Of a DNA stretch of 64,000 nucleotides, positions 46,854-56,797 are shown piece by piece (the first letter of the stretch is position 1; each line of letters starts with the position of its first letter). The position numbers and the translations under genes were made by a program. The notes below the pieces were generated by a model. It did not search any database. It worked only from the letters and a program-made list of their open reading frames with translations, and was not told the origin of the DNA. The stretch is taken from NCBI GenBank assembly GCA_030005635.1, contig JARUHP010000014.1, positions 38,805 to 102,804 on the forward strand, read 5' to 3'. The DNA is from Deltaproteobacteria bacterium IMCC39146. GTDB lineage: Bacteria; Desulfobacterota; Desulfuromonadia; Desulfuromonadales; BM103.

Positions 46854-47034
46854 GAAATATTCTTTTTCAGGAGGTTTTGAAGAAGGTTGCCTCGGATTTA
46901 CCTGCCACAGAAAATCTTCAGCTTATCTCCAGGTCGCTGCCACGGCCACCCTTTGATGGTTCGTAAGATACAGCAGAGTTCAAGAGAAATAAACGTGGGG
47001 TCTCGTAAAGTTTCAATCGCGACCTCACAAAACC
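46820..47034 (-). ncRNA. Candidate rod-shaped structured RNA (6S-like architecture)
   Basis: The minus strand downstream of the response regulator can fold into nested stems. The closing stem is GGTTTTG (47034-47028) with CAAAACC (46879-46873). Next comes ACC-CCAC (47001-46995) with GTGG-CA-GGT (46908-46900), then GCT-G-TATCT (46974-46966) with AGATA-AGC (46928-46921). That is one long bulged rod closing about 160 nt, the general form of 6S RNA. I cannot match conserved 6S bases, so the family is open. The element is followed at once by a strong terminator (46820-46853). No protein frame is evident. Confidence 0.42.
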
Positions 47035-47035
47035 T

Positions 47036-47055
47036 GACTGTGCCTTTACACAGTC
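47036..47055 (-). terminator. Hairpin just after the response regulator gene
   Basis: GACTGTG and CACAGTC form a perfect 7-bp stem with a 6-nt loop, about 8 nt after the response regulator stop. The following minus-strand bases AGGTTTTG are only weakly T-rich. It may be a weak terminator or a processing site that yields the rod-shaped RNA. Confidence 0.45.
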
Positions 47056-47062
47056 TGCCAGA

Positions 47063-47446
47063 CTAACTGCGCGCCCCATCCAGCAGTTTTTCTATCTGTT
47101 TAAGCACCTCTGCCGTTTGAAACGGTTTGGTCATAAAACCATCAGCACCGACCTTACGTCCTGTTGCCAAATCATCCTCAGCACCCCTTGCAGTTAGAAA
47201 CATGACCGGGATATCTTTTGTCTCCGGGTTCTCCTTGAGATACTGGCAGACCTTGAAACCGTCAATATCGGGCATCATGACATCAAGCAGGATCAGATCA
47301 GGAAGTTCCTGACGCGCCATAACGATCCCCTGCTGGCCACTCTCCGCGTATATAAGCTCGTAGCCCTTGATGCGAACAATCGCCTCCAGCAGACGAAAAA
47401 CAGTCTGGTGATCATCAACCAGCAGGATTCTTTTCTGCTCAGCCAT
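47063..47446 (-). CDS. Single-domain response regulator
   Basis: A 127-residue CheY-like receiver with no output domain. The acidic pocket VDDHQ is at residues 10-14, the phosphoacceptor is D55 in LILLDVMMPDIDG, the conserved Thr/Ala region is FLTARGAEDD, and the Lys is in MTKPFQ. It starts with an ATG that overlaps the rsmI stop by one base (TAATG), so it is cotranslated with rsmI. No histidine kinase is nearby, so its partner is unknown; it probably acts by protein contact. Confidence 0.92.
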   Translation of the reverse strand: MAEQKRILLVDDHQTVFRLLEAIVRIKGYELIYAESGQQGIVMARQELPDLILLDVMMPDIDGFKVCQYLKENPETKDIPVMFLTARGAEDDLATGRKVGADGFMTKPFQTAEVLKQIEKLLDGARS

Positions 47447-48306
47447 TAGATATCCTCTTCCTCGGCCAGACTGAGACTCTCGCGATACACATCGCTGCTC
47501 GGCAGGCCATATTGCTTAGCAATCAGTTTGACGGCATCACGCCGCGACAAATCACCCTCATTGAGCAATTGCCGTAGAGCATCACGCACGTTCATCTGCG
47601 GCCCTTGCGTGCTCGGTGGAAGGATCAGGACCAATTCACCACGAGCTGGCTCACGTTCAAATCGAGCCACCGCGGCAGAAACATCACCCCGGAAAAACTC
47701 TTCATGCAGCTTGGTCAACTCCCGAGCAACCACGATTTGACGTTCTAAACCAAAGATTTCAACCATATCAGAGAGGGTGGCTGACAAACGATGCGGTGCT
47801 TCATAAAACACTAGAGTCCGTTGTTCACCATTCAGCTGACGGAACAGATCTTTCCGGGCCTTGGTCTTTTGCGGCAGATAACCCTCAAAAGCGAAACGAT
47901 CAGTGGCCACCCCGGCGGCGCTCAAGGCCGTAATTGTTGCCGAGGGACCTGGAATCGGTACGACCCGTATTCCTGCATCGTAACAGGAAGCGATCAAGCG
48001 GTAGCCGGGGTCTGCAATACAAGGCGTGCCAGCATCGCTGATCAGAGCAATATTCTCCCCGTTCTGTAATTTCTCAACCAACATGACCTGCCGCTGCCGC
48101 TCGTTGTGATCGTGATATGAAACCAACGGTTTCTTGATACCGAAATGGGCAAACAGCTTACGACTATGTCTGGTATCTTCAGCCGCGACCAAGTCGACCT
48201 CGCCAAGAGTCCTCACGGCCCGATAGGTCATGTCCTCAAGGTTGCCGATCGGTGTGGCAACAACATAAAGAATTCCTGCTGGAGGCCCGCCCTGCTCTTC
48301 TATCAT
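47446..48306 (-). CDS. rsmI: 16S rRNA (cytidine-1402-2'-O)-methyltransferase
   Basis: A 286-residue tetrapyrrole-methylase-fold enzyme that 2'-O-methylates C1402, the same nucleotide modified by RsmH in this window. The N-terminal GILYVVATPIGNLEDMTYRA and VAAEDTRHSRKLFAHF, and the SDAGTPCIADPGYRLI and IPGPSATITALSAAG segments, identify the family. The C-terminus contains a short helical domain. It starts 4 nt after the nadE stop. Confidence 0.96.
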   Translation of the reverse strand: MIEEQGGPPAGILYVVATPIGNLEDMTYRAVRTLGEVDLVAAEDTRHSRKLFAHFGIKKPLVSYHDHNERQRQVMLVEKLQNGENIALISDAGTPCIADPGYRLIASCYDAGIRVVPIPGPSATITALSAAGVATDRFAFEGYLPQKTKARKDLFRQLNGEQRTLVFYEAPHRLSATLSDMVEIFGLERQIVVARELTKLHEEFFRGDVSAAVARFEREPARGELVLILPPSTQGPQMNVRDALRQLLNEGDLSRRDAVKLIAKQYGLPSSDVYRESLSLAEEEDI

Positions 48307-48310
48307 GCGC

Positions 48311-50281
48311 TCAGGAATCCTTTACTACAGAAACTGCAGCGACCTGATCCAACTCCGCAAGCCAGAGGTTAGCGCTGGCATCACTCGGCATACGCCAATC
48401 ACCACGCGGTGACAATGAGACGCTGCCGACCTTCGGGCCGTCGGGCAGGCAAGAGCGCTTGAACTGCTGGGCAAAGAAGCGGCGATAGAAGAGCTGCAGC
48501 CATTTGAGAATCTCTGCCTCAGAGTAGTCTTCAGCAAAGGCACGACAAGCGAGATCGAGAATCTTGCGTGGCGCAAACTGGTTGCGAACCACCTGAAAAA
48601 GGAAGAAATCGTGCAGTTCGTATGGACCGACATGATCCTCGGTTTTCTGGCTGATAGCGCCATCTTCATCGGGTGGCAAGAGTTCCGGAGACACGGGCGT
48701 CGCACAGACGTCGTGAAGCACCTCTGCCGTTTTGCCGCTGAATTCCGTTTCGGCACACCATTCAATCAGGTAACGCACGAGGGTTTTCGGTACCGAGGCG
48801 TTGACGCCGTACATCGACATGTGGTCGCCGTTATAAGTAGCCCAGCCAAGGGCCAGTTCCGATAAATCCCCCGTACCGACGACGAGGCCACCGACCTGAT
48901 TGGCCAGATCCATGAGAATCTGGGTGCGCTCACGGGCCTGCGAATTCTCATAAGTGATGTCGTGATTGTCCGGGTCCTGGCCGATATCGGCAAAATGTTG
49001 ATGAACGGCAGCATCGATACTTATCATACGCAAATCGACACCAAGCTCTGCAGCAAGAGCTTCGGCATTACCTTTGGTTCTGGCAGTGGTACCAAAACCG
49101 GGCATAGTGACCGCGAGAATATCGTTGCGCGACCATTTCAAACGATCAAAGGCCTTGACCGTAACCAGAAGAGCCAAGGTGGAGTCCAGGCCACCGGAGA
49201 TGCCGAGGACAACCTTCTGGCTGCCGGTGTGCATGAGGCGCTTCATCAGGCCCGTCGTCTGGATGGCAAAGATCTCCTCGCAGCGTTCCTGTCGTTCAGC
49301 AAGGTCAACCGGCACAAAAGGCGTCCGGGCAATCGGCCGCAGAAGATCATCGGCTTGACGTTCGGTCACTTCGACCGGCACCAGCAGAAAATCCTGATCT
49401 GTCATACTTGCGGCATAGCTGTTATTGCGCAGGCGCTCATGCACCAGGCGCTGAACATCAATGTCAGCAACAGCCATCTGCGAAGTAAATTGAAAACGTT
49501 CGGTTTCAGCGAGAATCTGGCCATACTCAGCGACCAGGGAATGTCCGGAAAAGACCAGGTCGGTGCTGGATTCACCCGGCCCCGCCGAAGCGTAGAGATA
49601 AGCGCTCAGACAACGTGCCGATTGAGCCTCAACCAGGGCGCGCCGATAAGAACACTTGCCGAGGATTTCCGGGCTTGCGGAAAGATTGATCAGCAGCGTT
49701 GCACCGGCTGCGGCCATAGCGCCACTCGGCGGATTGGCCACCCAGGCATCCTCACAGATCTCGATTCCGAAGAGACAGTCTGGCATACCGTCGACATCAA
49801 AGAGGAGATCGGTTCCGAAGGGAGGAGCTTCGTCCAGCCAGGCCAGTTGGTCATCGACCAGGTCGAAGGCACTGGAGAACCAGCGTTCTTCATAAAATTC
49901 TTGGGTGTTGGGCAGGTAGGTTTTTGGCACCACACCGCAGATACGGCCGTGACTCATGACCACGGCGGCGTTAAAGAGGCGTCCGGATTGACGGACCGGC
50001 GCACCGGCAATCAGAATCATGCCGGTCTGTTCACTCAGCGCCGTTAGAGTTTTGAGGCCCTCACGAACATTTTCCAGAAGACTCTGCTGATAGAAAAGAT
50101 CCCCACAGGAATAACCGGTCAGGGCGAGTTCGGGAAAGACAATCAGTTGTACCCCCTGATCAGCAGCCTGCAGGGTGGCTGCTTCGATAGCTGCCAGGTT
50201 AAAGGCAACATCGGCAACCTTCAACGCCGGAGAAACCGCTGCAACTCGAATCATCCCTAACTCACGCAGTAACATTGTCAC
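48311..50281 (-). CDS. nadE: Glutamine-dependent NAD+ synthetase
   Basis: A 656-residue fusion of a nitrilase-type glutaminase and an ATP-pyrophosphatase synthetase that amidates deamido-NAD with glutamine. The glutaminase triad is E51 ([10 protein letters not shown]), K120 ([19 protein letters not shown]) and C176 ([10 protein letters not shown]). The synthetase P-loop [14 protein letters not shown] comes near residue 360, with [12 protein letters not shown] later. I take GTG 50281 as start because GAGGAGG lies about 7 nt before it; ATG 50254 has poor spacing. Upstream of rsmI in one direction. Confidence 0.96.
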   Translation of the reverse strand: MTMLLRELGMIRVAAVSPALKVADVAFNLAAIEAATLQAADQGVQLIVFPELALTGYSCGDLFYQQSLLENVREGLKTLTALSEQTGMILIAGAPVRQSGRLFNAAVVMSHGRICGVVPKTYLPNTQEFYEERWFSSAFDLVDDQLAWLDEAPPFGTDLLFDVDGMPDCLFGIEICEDAWVANPPSGAMAAAGATLLINLSASPEILGKCSYRRALVEAQSARCLSAYLYASAGPGESSTDLVFSGHSLVAEYGQILAETERFQFTSQMAVADIDVQRLVHERLRNNSYAASMTDQDFLLVPVEVTERQADDLLRPIARTPFVPVDLAERQERCEEIFAIQTTGLMKRLMHTGSQKVVLGISGGLDSTLALLVTVKAFDRLKWSRNDILAVTMPGFGTTARTKGNAEALAAELGVDLRMISIDAAVHQHFADIGQDPDNHDITYENSQARERTQILMDLANQVGGLVVGTGDLSELALGWATYNGDHMSMYGVNASVPKTLVRYLIEWCAETEFSGKTAEVLHDVCATPVSPELLPPDEDGAISQKTEDHVGPYELHDFFLFQVVRNQFAPRKILDLACRAFAEDYSEAEILKWLQLFYRRFFAQQFKRSCLPDGPKVGSVSLSPRGDWRMPSDASANLWLAELDQVAAVSVVKDS

Positions 50282-50397
50282 CTTGAACCTCCTCAGCCTC
50301 TGGTTATATCAGCGAAACAACTAGGTTTATATTGTATGTGGGAGAACGGGAAAAAGCAATCGGAACGAGGCAGACTGAAAAGGGGGGAGGAATGCGT

Positions 50398-50760
50398 TCA
50401 GACTTCAAAAGCGTCGGGGATATGTTCAATCTGAAAAGACTCGCCGGACACGATGATGGCAATCACATCGAAGCGAGGCTGCAAGCCCTTGTGCGGCTTG
50501 TCGTTTAAATACCATTTGGCGGTCTGCACAATCTGCTGCTGTTTACGTGGCCCCACCGCCTCACCGGGTGAGCCAAAGGCTGAGCCACGCCGGGTTTTCA
50601 CTTCGACAAAGGCCAGGATGCGTTTATTTTTAACCACCAGGTCAATTTCACCGACCGGGGTACGCAGATTGCGTTCAACAATCTTCATGCCCTGGCTTTG
50701 CAGGTATCGGGCAGCGGCCTCCTCGCCCTGCCGTCCCAAGGTTAAACGTTCCTGGGTCAT
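50398..50760 (-). CDS. yraN: UPF0102 (YraN) nuclease-fold protein
   Basis: A 120-residue protein with an endonuclease-like fold. GRQGEEAAARYLQSQGMKIV, GEIDLVVKNKRILAFVEVKT and RFDVIAI carry the conserved E, D and ExK residues typical of restriction-enzyme-like folds. Its role is not settled. It overlaps rnhB by 4 nt, the usual neighbour in this lineage. Confidence 0.92.
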   Translation of the reverse strand: MTQERLTLGRQGEEAAARYLQSQGMKIVERNLRTPVGEIDLVVKNKRILAFVEVKTRRGSAFGSPGEAVGPRKQQQIVQTAKWYLNDKPHKGLQPRFDVIAIIVSGESFQIEHIPDAFEV

Positions 50761-51395
50761 GGCTCCTCGCAGTGCTCTTTAACACCGGCGAATGAACGCC
50801 GATGGCAGACGCAGGGACCATACCTGGCGACCGCTTCACGGTGTTTCAGACTACCATAGCCCTTATGCCCGGCAAAACCGTACTCGGGAAAGAGTCGATC
50901 GTAGGCAACCATGATCCGGTCGCGGACGACCTTGGCGACAACGGAGGCCGCGGCAATAGAGAGGGAACGAGAGTCCCCCTTTATCAGGGTCTTCTGTTCA
51001 ATCAGAGTCGGAACACGAGTAATCCCATCCACCAGGAGAAAATCTGGAGGAACAGAGAGGCGCGCGACAGCACGGTTCATCCCCTTCAATGTCGCCTGCA
51101 GGATATTGATCTGGTCGACTTCGTCAGCACGACTGACACCGATACCGACTGAGATCGCCTGTTCATGGATCAAAGGGTAGAGTTCGTTGCGCTTTTTTTC
51201 GGAGATCTGCTTGGAATCATTCAGGCCGGGAAGCTCGAAATGTTCAGGGAGGATCACTGCCGCGGCAACCACCGGCCCTGCCAATGGACCACGACCGGCC
51301 TCGTCGATTCCGGCAACGGCATGATAGCCCTGGCGTCGAGCCATGGTTTCAAAGAAAAGAGTGGATTGTTCTAGCTCTGGGAATAGCTCCATTGA
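50757..51395 (-). CDS. rnhB: Ribonuclease HII
   Basis: A 212-residue RNase H removing ribonucleotides from DNA and RNA from hybrids. The catalytic acidic residues are in VAGIDEAGRGPLAGPVVAA and in LVDG, with DSRSLSIAAASVVAKVVRD and the YGFAGHKGYG motif following. ATG 51395 (MELFPELEQS) is preferred over an upstream TTG because AAGG lies at a usable distance. A run from rplS to yraN is standard for this group. Confidence 0.95.
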   Translation of the reverse strand, partial: SMELFPELEQSTLFFETMARRQGYHAVAGIDEAGRGPLAGPVVAAAVILPEHFELPGLNDSKQISEKKRNELYPLIHEQAISVGIGVSRADEVDQINILQATLKGMNRAVARLSVPPDFLLVDGITRVPTLIEQKTLIKGDSRSLSIAAASVVAKVVRDRIMVAYDRLFPEYGFAGHKGYGSLKHREAVARYGPCVCHRRSFAGVKEHCEEP

Positions 51396-51513
51396 CCGCT
51401 GCCTTGTAAATGAGGTCAACAGTATTAACGGATTTGCACGGGTAATTCAAGGGTGCAGGAAAAAACAGTTCTGATGTCGGCCAACAGCCCTATCGACAGC
51501 AGACAAAAAGAAA

Positions 51514-51536
51514 GCCCCGGCATTAAAAACCGGGGC
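51514..51536 (-). terminator. Intrinsic terminator after rplS
   Basis: GCCCCGG and CCGGGGC form a 7-bp stem with a 9-nt loop, 25 nt beyond the rplS stop. On the minus strand it is followed by TTTCTTTTTG. It separates rplS from rnhB. Confidence 0.8.
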
Positions 51537-51560
51537 GCATAAATCTCTTTGTGTTGCAGC

Positions 51561-51908
51561 TTAGCGCTGACGGATTTCCTTGATACGCGCAGCTTTACCC
51601 TGCAGATTGCGCAGGTAGTAGAGCTTGGCACGACGTACCCGGCCAACCATCATCACTTCAACCTGGTCAACGCAAGGTCCGTGCAGAGGGAAGACTCTCT
51701 CAACACCCATGCCGTTGGACACTTTACGTACGGTGAAGGAGGAACCAACACCATTGTTGTGACGCTTGATGCAGACACCTTGAAAAACCTGGATGCGCTG
51801 TTTGTCACCTTCTGTGATCTTTACATGCACACGCAGTGTATCCCCCGCCTTGAACTGAGGGACATCTTTTCTCATATTTTCCATGCCGATGTAATTAATA
51901 ATGTTCAT
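51561..51908 (-). CDS. rplS: 50S ribosomal protein L19
   Basis: A 115-residue ribosomal protein at the 30S-50S interface. [20 protein letters not shown], the [11 protein letters not shown] stretch, [20 protein letters not shown] and [20 protein letters not shown] are the family signature. It begins [19 protein letters not shown]. Upstream is a 167-bp gap before the exported hypothetical gene. Confidence 0.97.
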   Translation of the reverse strand: MNIINYIGMENMRKDVPQFKAGDTLRVHVKITEGDKQRIQVFQGVCIKRHNNGVGSSFTVRKVSNGMGVERVFPLHGPCVDQVEVMMVGRVRRAKLYYLRNLQGKAARIKEIRQR

Positions 51909-52075
51909 CGTTTTTAGCCTCCTGATGTATAGCGAACAGGATGTTTACCGTAAGAGACGTGAGTGAGTCAAGTCAAAAAGTCATTATTTCCAGTAACAAT
52001 TGTCATCTTTTCAAATCTATTCAACACATCATGAGAAACGCCCCACAGTGACGACCTTTAGAACGGCAGAATTCC

Positions 52076-52705
52076 TCAATGAGCAGAATGGCGAACAACC
52101 AGTTTCCCCAACATGTCCTGCATCTCTTCGAAGACTTCAGTTTTCTGACTGGGGTCAGTAAAATAAAAGAAGAACCAATAACCCTCCACAGAACCAATCG
52201 TGCCGACGAACTTCACAGGGAGATCATGCTGCTGGTAATCTGCCACAAGCTGGAAGGCTTCTCTCGCACCCTGAATCTTAACCGGGGCGACATCCCAGAC
52301 GACATTGCTGACATCCTCTTCACCTTCCAGACTCTGCGCGGCATACTCCGCCGAGGCGCGCAGGGTCTTCGTGCTCGGAGCCGAGGCACCCTGCTCGAGG
52401 GGGCTGAAATCTATCTCAAGGTGGGCCCCACTTGCAGCATGATAGACGAACGCTTCATTGGCTGCCATGCGCTTGCGGGTCACCTTCTCGATCTGTGCGG
52501 CAGAAGCCTTGGCCGCTGCAGGTTCATGGGCAACGTGAGCGGCCATCTCTTTAACCAGAGCATCGGGCGGCTCCAAATGCAAAGCCCAGCCTTCGCTGAG
52601 AGGTATCTCAACAAGCAGGTCTTCAAAGATCACTATCTCGGCCGCGGTGGCGGGTAAAAGCAACAAGCTCACGACAAGGGCAAACAGAAAGACAAATCGA
52701 ATCAT
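52076..52705 (-). CDS. Exported protein of unknown function
   Basis: A 209-residue protein with a clear Sec signal peptide (MIRFVFLFALVVSLLLLPAT, cleavage near AAE). A mixed alpha/beta domain follows: EDLLVEIPLSEGWALHLEPP, AANEAFVYHAASGAHLEIDF and EGYWFFFYFTDPSQKTEVFE. The start ATG 52705 has an excellent AAAGGAGG site. No family recognised; the fold may resemble small periplasmic PsbP- or DUF1795-like proteins, but that is a guess. It sits between the RNA methyltransferase and rplS. Confidence 0.8.
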   Translation of the reverse strand: MIRFVFLFALVVSLLLLPATAAEIVIFEDLLVEIPLSEGWALHLEPPDALVKEMAAHVAHEPAAAKASAAQIEKVTRKRMAANEAFVYHAASGAHLEIDFSPLEQGASAPSTKTLRASAEYAAQSLEGEEDVSNVVWDVAPVKIQGAREAFQLVADYQQHDLPVKFVGTIGSVEGYWFFFYFTDPSQKTEVFEEMQDMLGKLVVRHSAH

Positions 52706-52782
52706 GGCAACCTCCTTTGATCAACAGTATCAGTGTATCTAATGGAGCCAAAAATGCACGTTTGAGGAAGCGTCGAAGAATT

Positions 52783-53358
52783 CTAGGAAAGAGGCAGCAC
52801 TGCCCCCTGCTCTCCGATCAGGCGATCAAGCATGATGGCAGCAGCGGTACGTACCGAGAGATGATTGTATTGTCCAGCCCGCACCGGTGCGAGGCAAGGG
52901 AGATCCTGCGCATAGAGATCCGGAGCCAGGCCGTGCCCGGTACCAAAGACCAGCATCAACGGCCTCTCTGCTGCAAGGTTTTGAGCCTGAGGGTAATCAA
53001 TGCCCTTTTGGTGACTGGCACCGGTCAAGATCGCAAGCCCATCCGAGCCGACCAGCGAACGCCAGTCTGCGAGAGCGTCATTAAAGCTGTTCACCACCTG
53101 CAGGCAGTCGAGAGCCTGACGGCGATCCGGGTTGTAGCTGGCGCCGGCACCTTTCTGCCAGTGGCCGATAATGCGTGAGGCGAGCAGTTGTTGTTCCGCC
53201 GCCGGGGTGACCAGGTAATAACGTGAAAGGTTGTAGGTTGTTGCCAGACGGGCCAGATCATGGATATCGAGGTTGGTAACAGCCGAGGTGACCACATCCC
53301 CACGTCGATCGAGAACAGGGTGATGGACCAGGGCGATGGCCATCGATTTAAAGATCAC
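52783..53358 (-). CDS. SPOUT-type RNA methyltransferase
   Basis: A 191-residue protein of the family found beside trmD in Deltaproteobacteria. [20 protein letters not shown] at the N-terminus, [37 protein letters not shown] and [20 protein letters not shown] form a trefoil-knot SAM-binding fold. The target RNA is unknown. The start is GTG 53358, overlapping the trmD stop (GTGA), so it is coupled to trmD. Confidence 0.88.
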   Translation of the reverse strand: MIFKSMAIALVHHPVLDRRGDVVTSAVTNLDIHDLARLATTYNLSRYYLVTPAAEQQLLASRIIGHWQKGAGASYNPDRRQALDCLQVVNSFNDALADWRSLVGSDGLAILTGASHQKGIDYPQAQNLAAERPLMLVFGTGHGLAPDLYAQDLPCLAPVRAGQYNHLSVRTAAAIMLDRLIGEQGAVLPLS

Positions 53359-54095
53359 TGTTCCTGCTCCAATGCAGCGCGTAGCTCATCAAGATACAGG
53401 AGATCCTGTTTGCTCAGAGGGGCAGCGTTGAGGAGTTCCGGGCGCCGCTCCAGGGTGCGTTTTAATTGCTCGCGTCGACGCCAGTTGGCAATCAACTGAT
53501 GATTACCTGAAGTCAGAATCTCCGGAACACGCACACCCTTGAACTCAGCCGGCCGCGTGTATTGGGGATACTCAAGAAGTCCGTCACTAAAGCTGTCTCC
53601 CAGGGCACTCCCGGCAGCACCAAGGACACCGGGCAGCAGCCGCGCTGTGGCATCAAGAATGGTCGCAGCAGCCAGCTCGCCACCGGTCAGAACGAAATCA
53701 CCCAGAGAGACTTCTTCGTCAACCAGTGACCTTATACGTTCATCAAACCCTTCGTAGCGACCGCAGACAAAAACCAGACCGGCTTCCTGGCTGAACCGCT
53801 CCGCGTCAGCTTGCTGAAAGGTTTTCCCCTGAGGCGACATGAGCAGAACGCGCGACTTTGGCCTTTTCTGCCTGAGCTCAGAGAGCGCCGCAGCAACCGG
53901 CTCAACCTTCATGACCATGCCGTCACCACCTCCATAAGGGGTGTCGTCGGTCACCTGGTGTTTGCCTTCCGCCCAATCACGCAAGTTGTGCAGATTGACC
54001 TCGATCAGGCCTTTATCAGTAGCCTTGCCAAGGATGCTCGCGGTTAACGGACCTTCGAGCATATCGGGAAAGATCGTCAGGATATCAAATTTCAT
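53355..54095 (-). CDS. trmD: tRNA (guanine-37-N1)-methyltransferase
   Basis: A 246-residue SPOUT enzyme methylating G37 next to the anticodon, important for reading frame. [58 protein letters not shown] and [16 protein letters not shown] sequence (here [16 protein letters not shown]) are diagnostic. The start at ATG 54095 follows from the family; no strong ribosome site is visible, and coupling to rimM 7 nt upstream is likely. Confidence 0.97.
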   Translation of the reverse strand: MKFDILTIFPDMLEGPLTASILGKATDKGLIEVNLHNLRDWAEGKHQVTDDTPYGGGDGMVMKVEPVAAALSELRQKRPKSRVLLMSPQGKTFQQADAERFSQEAGLVFVCGRYEGFDERIRSLVDEEVSLGDFVLTGGELAAATILDATARLLPGVLGAAGSALGDSFSDGLLEYPQYTRPAEFKGVRVPEILTSGNHQLIANWRRREQLKRTLERRPELLNAAPLSKQDLLYLDELRAALEQEQ

Positions 54096-54102
54096 GGGGA
54101 GT

Positions 54103-54639
54103 TTATTGATCCGCCTCGGGGACAAGCCCTTCGGGGAGATTGACGTGCAGTTGTTCGGTGTCCCGGTCAACCCGAACCAGGAAAGGCTCAATCGCCGGAA
54201 TCAGGATTTCACCAGCAGGGCTATCAACCTCGAGGATGTCGTGGGCCGCAGTCGCAAACATTCCGGCCACGCGACCGAGCACACCCTGCTGCTGATCAAC
54301 CACTTCCAGCCCCTCTAGATCAGACCAATAGTATTGCTCATCATCCAGTTCCGGCAGCTCAGCCTTGGCCATCCAGATCGAGGCACCGACCAGCGATTCT
54401 GCCGCGGCCAGATTTTCCATCCCGGCAAGACGTAGCAGGATATTTTGTTTATGTTGGGAAGAGCGGACAGCTTTGTAGGCAACCAGAAGGTCGTTACTGT
54501 CCTTTAGATAAACCTCACGGGCACCTGGCAAAGCCAGGCCCCCGGTCGGCAAGGGTCGGATCTTAACATCCCCACGTAATCCATGAATGCCGATTACGAC
54601 ACCCACTTCGAGGAGATCCTCAGGCTTGACATCCATCAT
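54103..54639 (-). CDS. rimM: Ribosome maturation factor RimM
   Basis: A 178-residue 30S assembly factor binding S19. The N-terminal domain has [20 protein letters not shown], and the C-terminal PRC barrel has [20 protein letters not shown] and [20 protein letters not shown]. The start is ATG 54639 or the next ATG (MMDVKPEDL); a GTG three codons upstream is also open. It lies between khpA and trmD. Confidence 0.94.
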   Translation of the reverse strand: MMDVKPEDLLEVGVVIGIHGLRGDVKIRPLPTGGLALPGAREVYLKDSNDLLVAYKAVRSSQHKQNILLRLAGMENLAAAESLVGASIWMAKAELPELDDEQYYWSDLEGLEVVDQQQGVLGRVAGMFATAAHDILEVDSPAGEILIPAIEPFLVRVDRDTEQLHVNLPEGLVPEADQ

Positions 54640-54681
54640 CCAGAACACACTCTCAAAAAAACACCAGGAGATGGCGAACCA

Positions 54682-54915
54682 TCACTCTAGGATCTGTAGG
54701 ACAGCCCTTTTGTTCTCGCGTGTGGCCTTGGCATTGAGAAGGGTCCGCATCGCTTTAGCGGTGCGCCCCTGTTTGCCAATGATGCGCCCCATATCTTCCT
54801 GAGCCGCAGCCAACTTCACGAGAATTGTTCCATCGGCGTCTTCATCTTCACTGATGGAGATCGCTTCAGGGTTATCCACCAGAGCTTTGGCGATGAATTC
54901 GATGAGCTCTTTCAT
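54682..54915 (-). CDS. khpA: KH-domain RNA-binding protein KhpA
   Basis: A 77-residue single-KH protein. MKELIEFIAKALVDNPEAIS begins the family, and the RNA-binding GxxG is GKQG in DMGRIIGKQGRTAKAMRTLL. ATG 54915 has AAGGA 9 nt upstream. The rpsP-khpA-rimM-trmD order is standard. Confidence 0.95.
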   Translation of the reverse strand: MKELIEFIAKALVDNPEAISISEDEDADGTILVKLAAAQEDMGRIIGKQGRTAKAMRTLLNAKATRENKRAVLQILE

Positions 54916-54975
54916 GGCGACCATCCTTTAAGCAACAGGGAAACCCTGTTGCGGGTGCCGCAAAAGCTCAGGAAC

Positions 54976-55236
54976 TTAAGCCTGCTTGTACTTGGCCCAG
55001 ATTCCCTGCTTACGCAGCAATTGACGAACCGTATCAGTAGGCTGAGCACCTTTGTTCAACCACTCAAGGGTTTTGTCTTCAATGATTTTAACCATTGGGG
55101 GATCCTGCTTCGGATCGTATTGGCCCAACTTTTCGATAAAGCGACCGTCGCGGGGGAACCGCTCGTCTGCTACAACAATCTGATAAAAAGGTTTCTTCTT
55201 GGCGCCGCCACGGGCCAATCTGATTTTTACTGCCAT
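54976..55236 (-). CDS. rpsP: 30S ribosomal protein S16
   Basis: An 86-residue ribosomal protein needed for 30S assembly. It has [40 protein letters not shown] and the [20 protein letters not shown] stretch. ATG 55236 follows a good GGAGGAAAG site. It lies between ffh and khpA. Confidence 0.97.
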   Translation of the reverse strand: MAVKIRLARGGAKKKPFYQIVVADERFPRDGRFIEKLGQYDPKQDPPMVKIIEDKTLEWLNKGAQPTDTVRQLLRKQGIWAKYKQA

Positions 55237-55343
55237 CGACTTCTTTCCTCCTGAGCTTGTCGCTCATCTTTATTATCGGGGGTATCCCCTAGTTATATCT
55301 CTGTCTGGCTATCATGCAACCCGGCATCAGGCCAGGGAAAGCT

Positions 55344-56693
55344 TTACATGGGCATGCCACCAGGACCCATCATACCGCGCAGGCCCTTGGGACCCATCTT
55401 CTGCATCTTCTTCATCATCTTCTGGGCTTCGGTGAAACGCTTAAGCAGTTGATTAACATCCTGCACGCGGGTACCGCTACCATTTGCTATACGCAAACGT
55501 CTGGAACCGTTGATGATCTTATGGTTTTGCCGTTCCTTGCGAGTCATCGAATCGATGATCGCCTCGATCTTTTTCATCTCGTCATCAGGAAGCTGCATGC
55601 CCTTCATTTTTTTCAGAGCTTTGCCGGCCCCGGGAATCATCGAAAGCATCGATTCCATCGAGCCCATTTTTTTAATCGACTGCAGCTGCTCCTTGAAGGT
55701 CTCCAGGGTAAAGCCATCCTCGCGGAGACGCTTTTCCATATTGGCAGCGTCATCCTTATCGATGGCTGCTTCGGCTTTTTCGATCAGGGAGAGCACATCC
55801 CCCATGCCGAGAATCCGTTGCGCCATCCTTTCGGGATGGAAGACTTCCAGAGCATCGAGCTTTTCGCCCATACCGACAAACTTGATCGGCTTACCGGTGA
55901 CGGCACGAATCGACAGCGCAGCACCGCCGCGGGCGTCGCCATCGAGCTTGGTCAGGATAACACCGGTCAGATCGAGGCGCTCATTGAAAGAGCTGGCCAC
56001 ATTGACCGCATCCTGGCCAGTCATGGCGTCCGCCACCAGAAGGATTTCCTGAGGTTGCAGGTCGTCGCGAATCCGCTCCAATTCCTGCATCAGGGTGTCG
56101 TCAACATGCAAACGACCGGCGGTATCAATGATCAGTGTATCGTAACCTTGACGGTCAGCAAAATCACGTGCCAACCGGCAGATTTCAACCGGATCCTGAT
56201 CAGCGCTGCTATCGAAAACCGGAACATCGATCTGGCGACCGAGGATTTTAAGCTGTTCAATCGCTGCCGGGCGATAAACGTCGGCAGGAACCATCAAGGG
56301 GTTACGCTTTTCCTGGCGCAACTTGAGCGCCAACTTGCCACAGGTGGTGGTTTTACCCGCCCCCTGCAGACCGCAAAGCATAATTGGAACGGGCGGGCGG
56401 GCAGCCAGATTCAGCTGGTTGTCCTCACTGCCACCCATCAGCAAGCCCAGTTCATCACGAACAATCTGGACTACCTGCTGACCCGGGGTCAAGCTTTGCA
56501 AAACATCATGACCAACAGCACGTTCACGCACCGCCGCCACAAAGTCTTTGACCACCTTGAAGTTAACATCTGCTTCCAACAGAGCCAAGCGGACCTCGCG
56601 CATAGCCTGCTGAATATTGTCTTCAGTCAGACGACCACGGCCGCGAAGCTGTTTGAATACAGCGTCAAATTTTTCTGTCAGGTTATCAAACAT
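55344..56693 (-). CDS. ffh: Signal recognition particle protein Ffh
   Basis: A 449-residue GTPase that delivers inner-membrane proteins with 4.5S RNA. The N domain is followed by the G domain with P-loop CGLQGAGKTTTCGKLA, then DVYRPAAIEQLKILG, LIIDTAGRLHVDD and LTKLDGDARGGAALSI. The M domain is Met-rich (MGSMESMLSMIPGAG and a C-terminal MMKKMQKMGP...GGMPM). Heads the rpsP-trmD-rplS block. Confidence 0.98.
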   Translation of the reverse strand: MFDNLTEKFDAVFKQLRGRGRLTEDNIQQAMREVRLALLEADVNFKVVKDFVAAVRERAVGHDVLQSLTPGQQVVQIVRDELGLLMGGSEDNQLNLAARPPVPIMLCGLQGAGKTTTCGKLALKLRQEKRNPLMVPADVYRPAAIEQLKILGRQIDVPVFDSSADQDPVEICRLARDFADRQGYDTLIIDTAGRLHVDDTLMQELERIRDDLQPQEILLVADAMTGQDAVNVASSFNERLDLTGVILTKLDGDARGGAALSIRAVTGKPIKFVGMGEKLDALEVFHPERMAQRILGMGDVLSLIEKAEAAIDKDDAANMEKRLREDGFTLETFKEQLQSIKKMGSMESMLSMIPGAGKALKKMKGMQLPDDEMKKIEAIIDSMTRKERQNHKIINGSRRLRIANGSGTRVQDVNQLLKRFTEAQKMMKKMQKMGPKGLRGMMGPGGMPM

Positions 56694-56797
56694 ACAGTTA
56701 TCAGTTTATTGCCGGAAAGCAAAGGGAGCACCTTAGTTAAACTGCGCGGACTTTGTCAAGCGAAATCAGGGGTTGCAAATCTCGCGAAGCATGAGGA

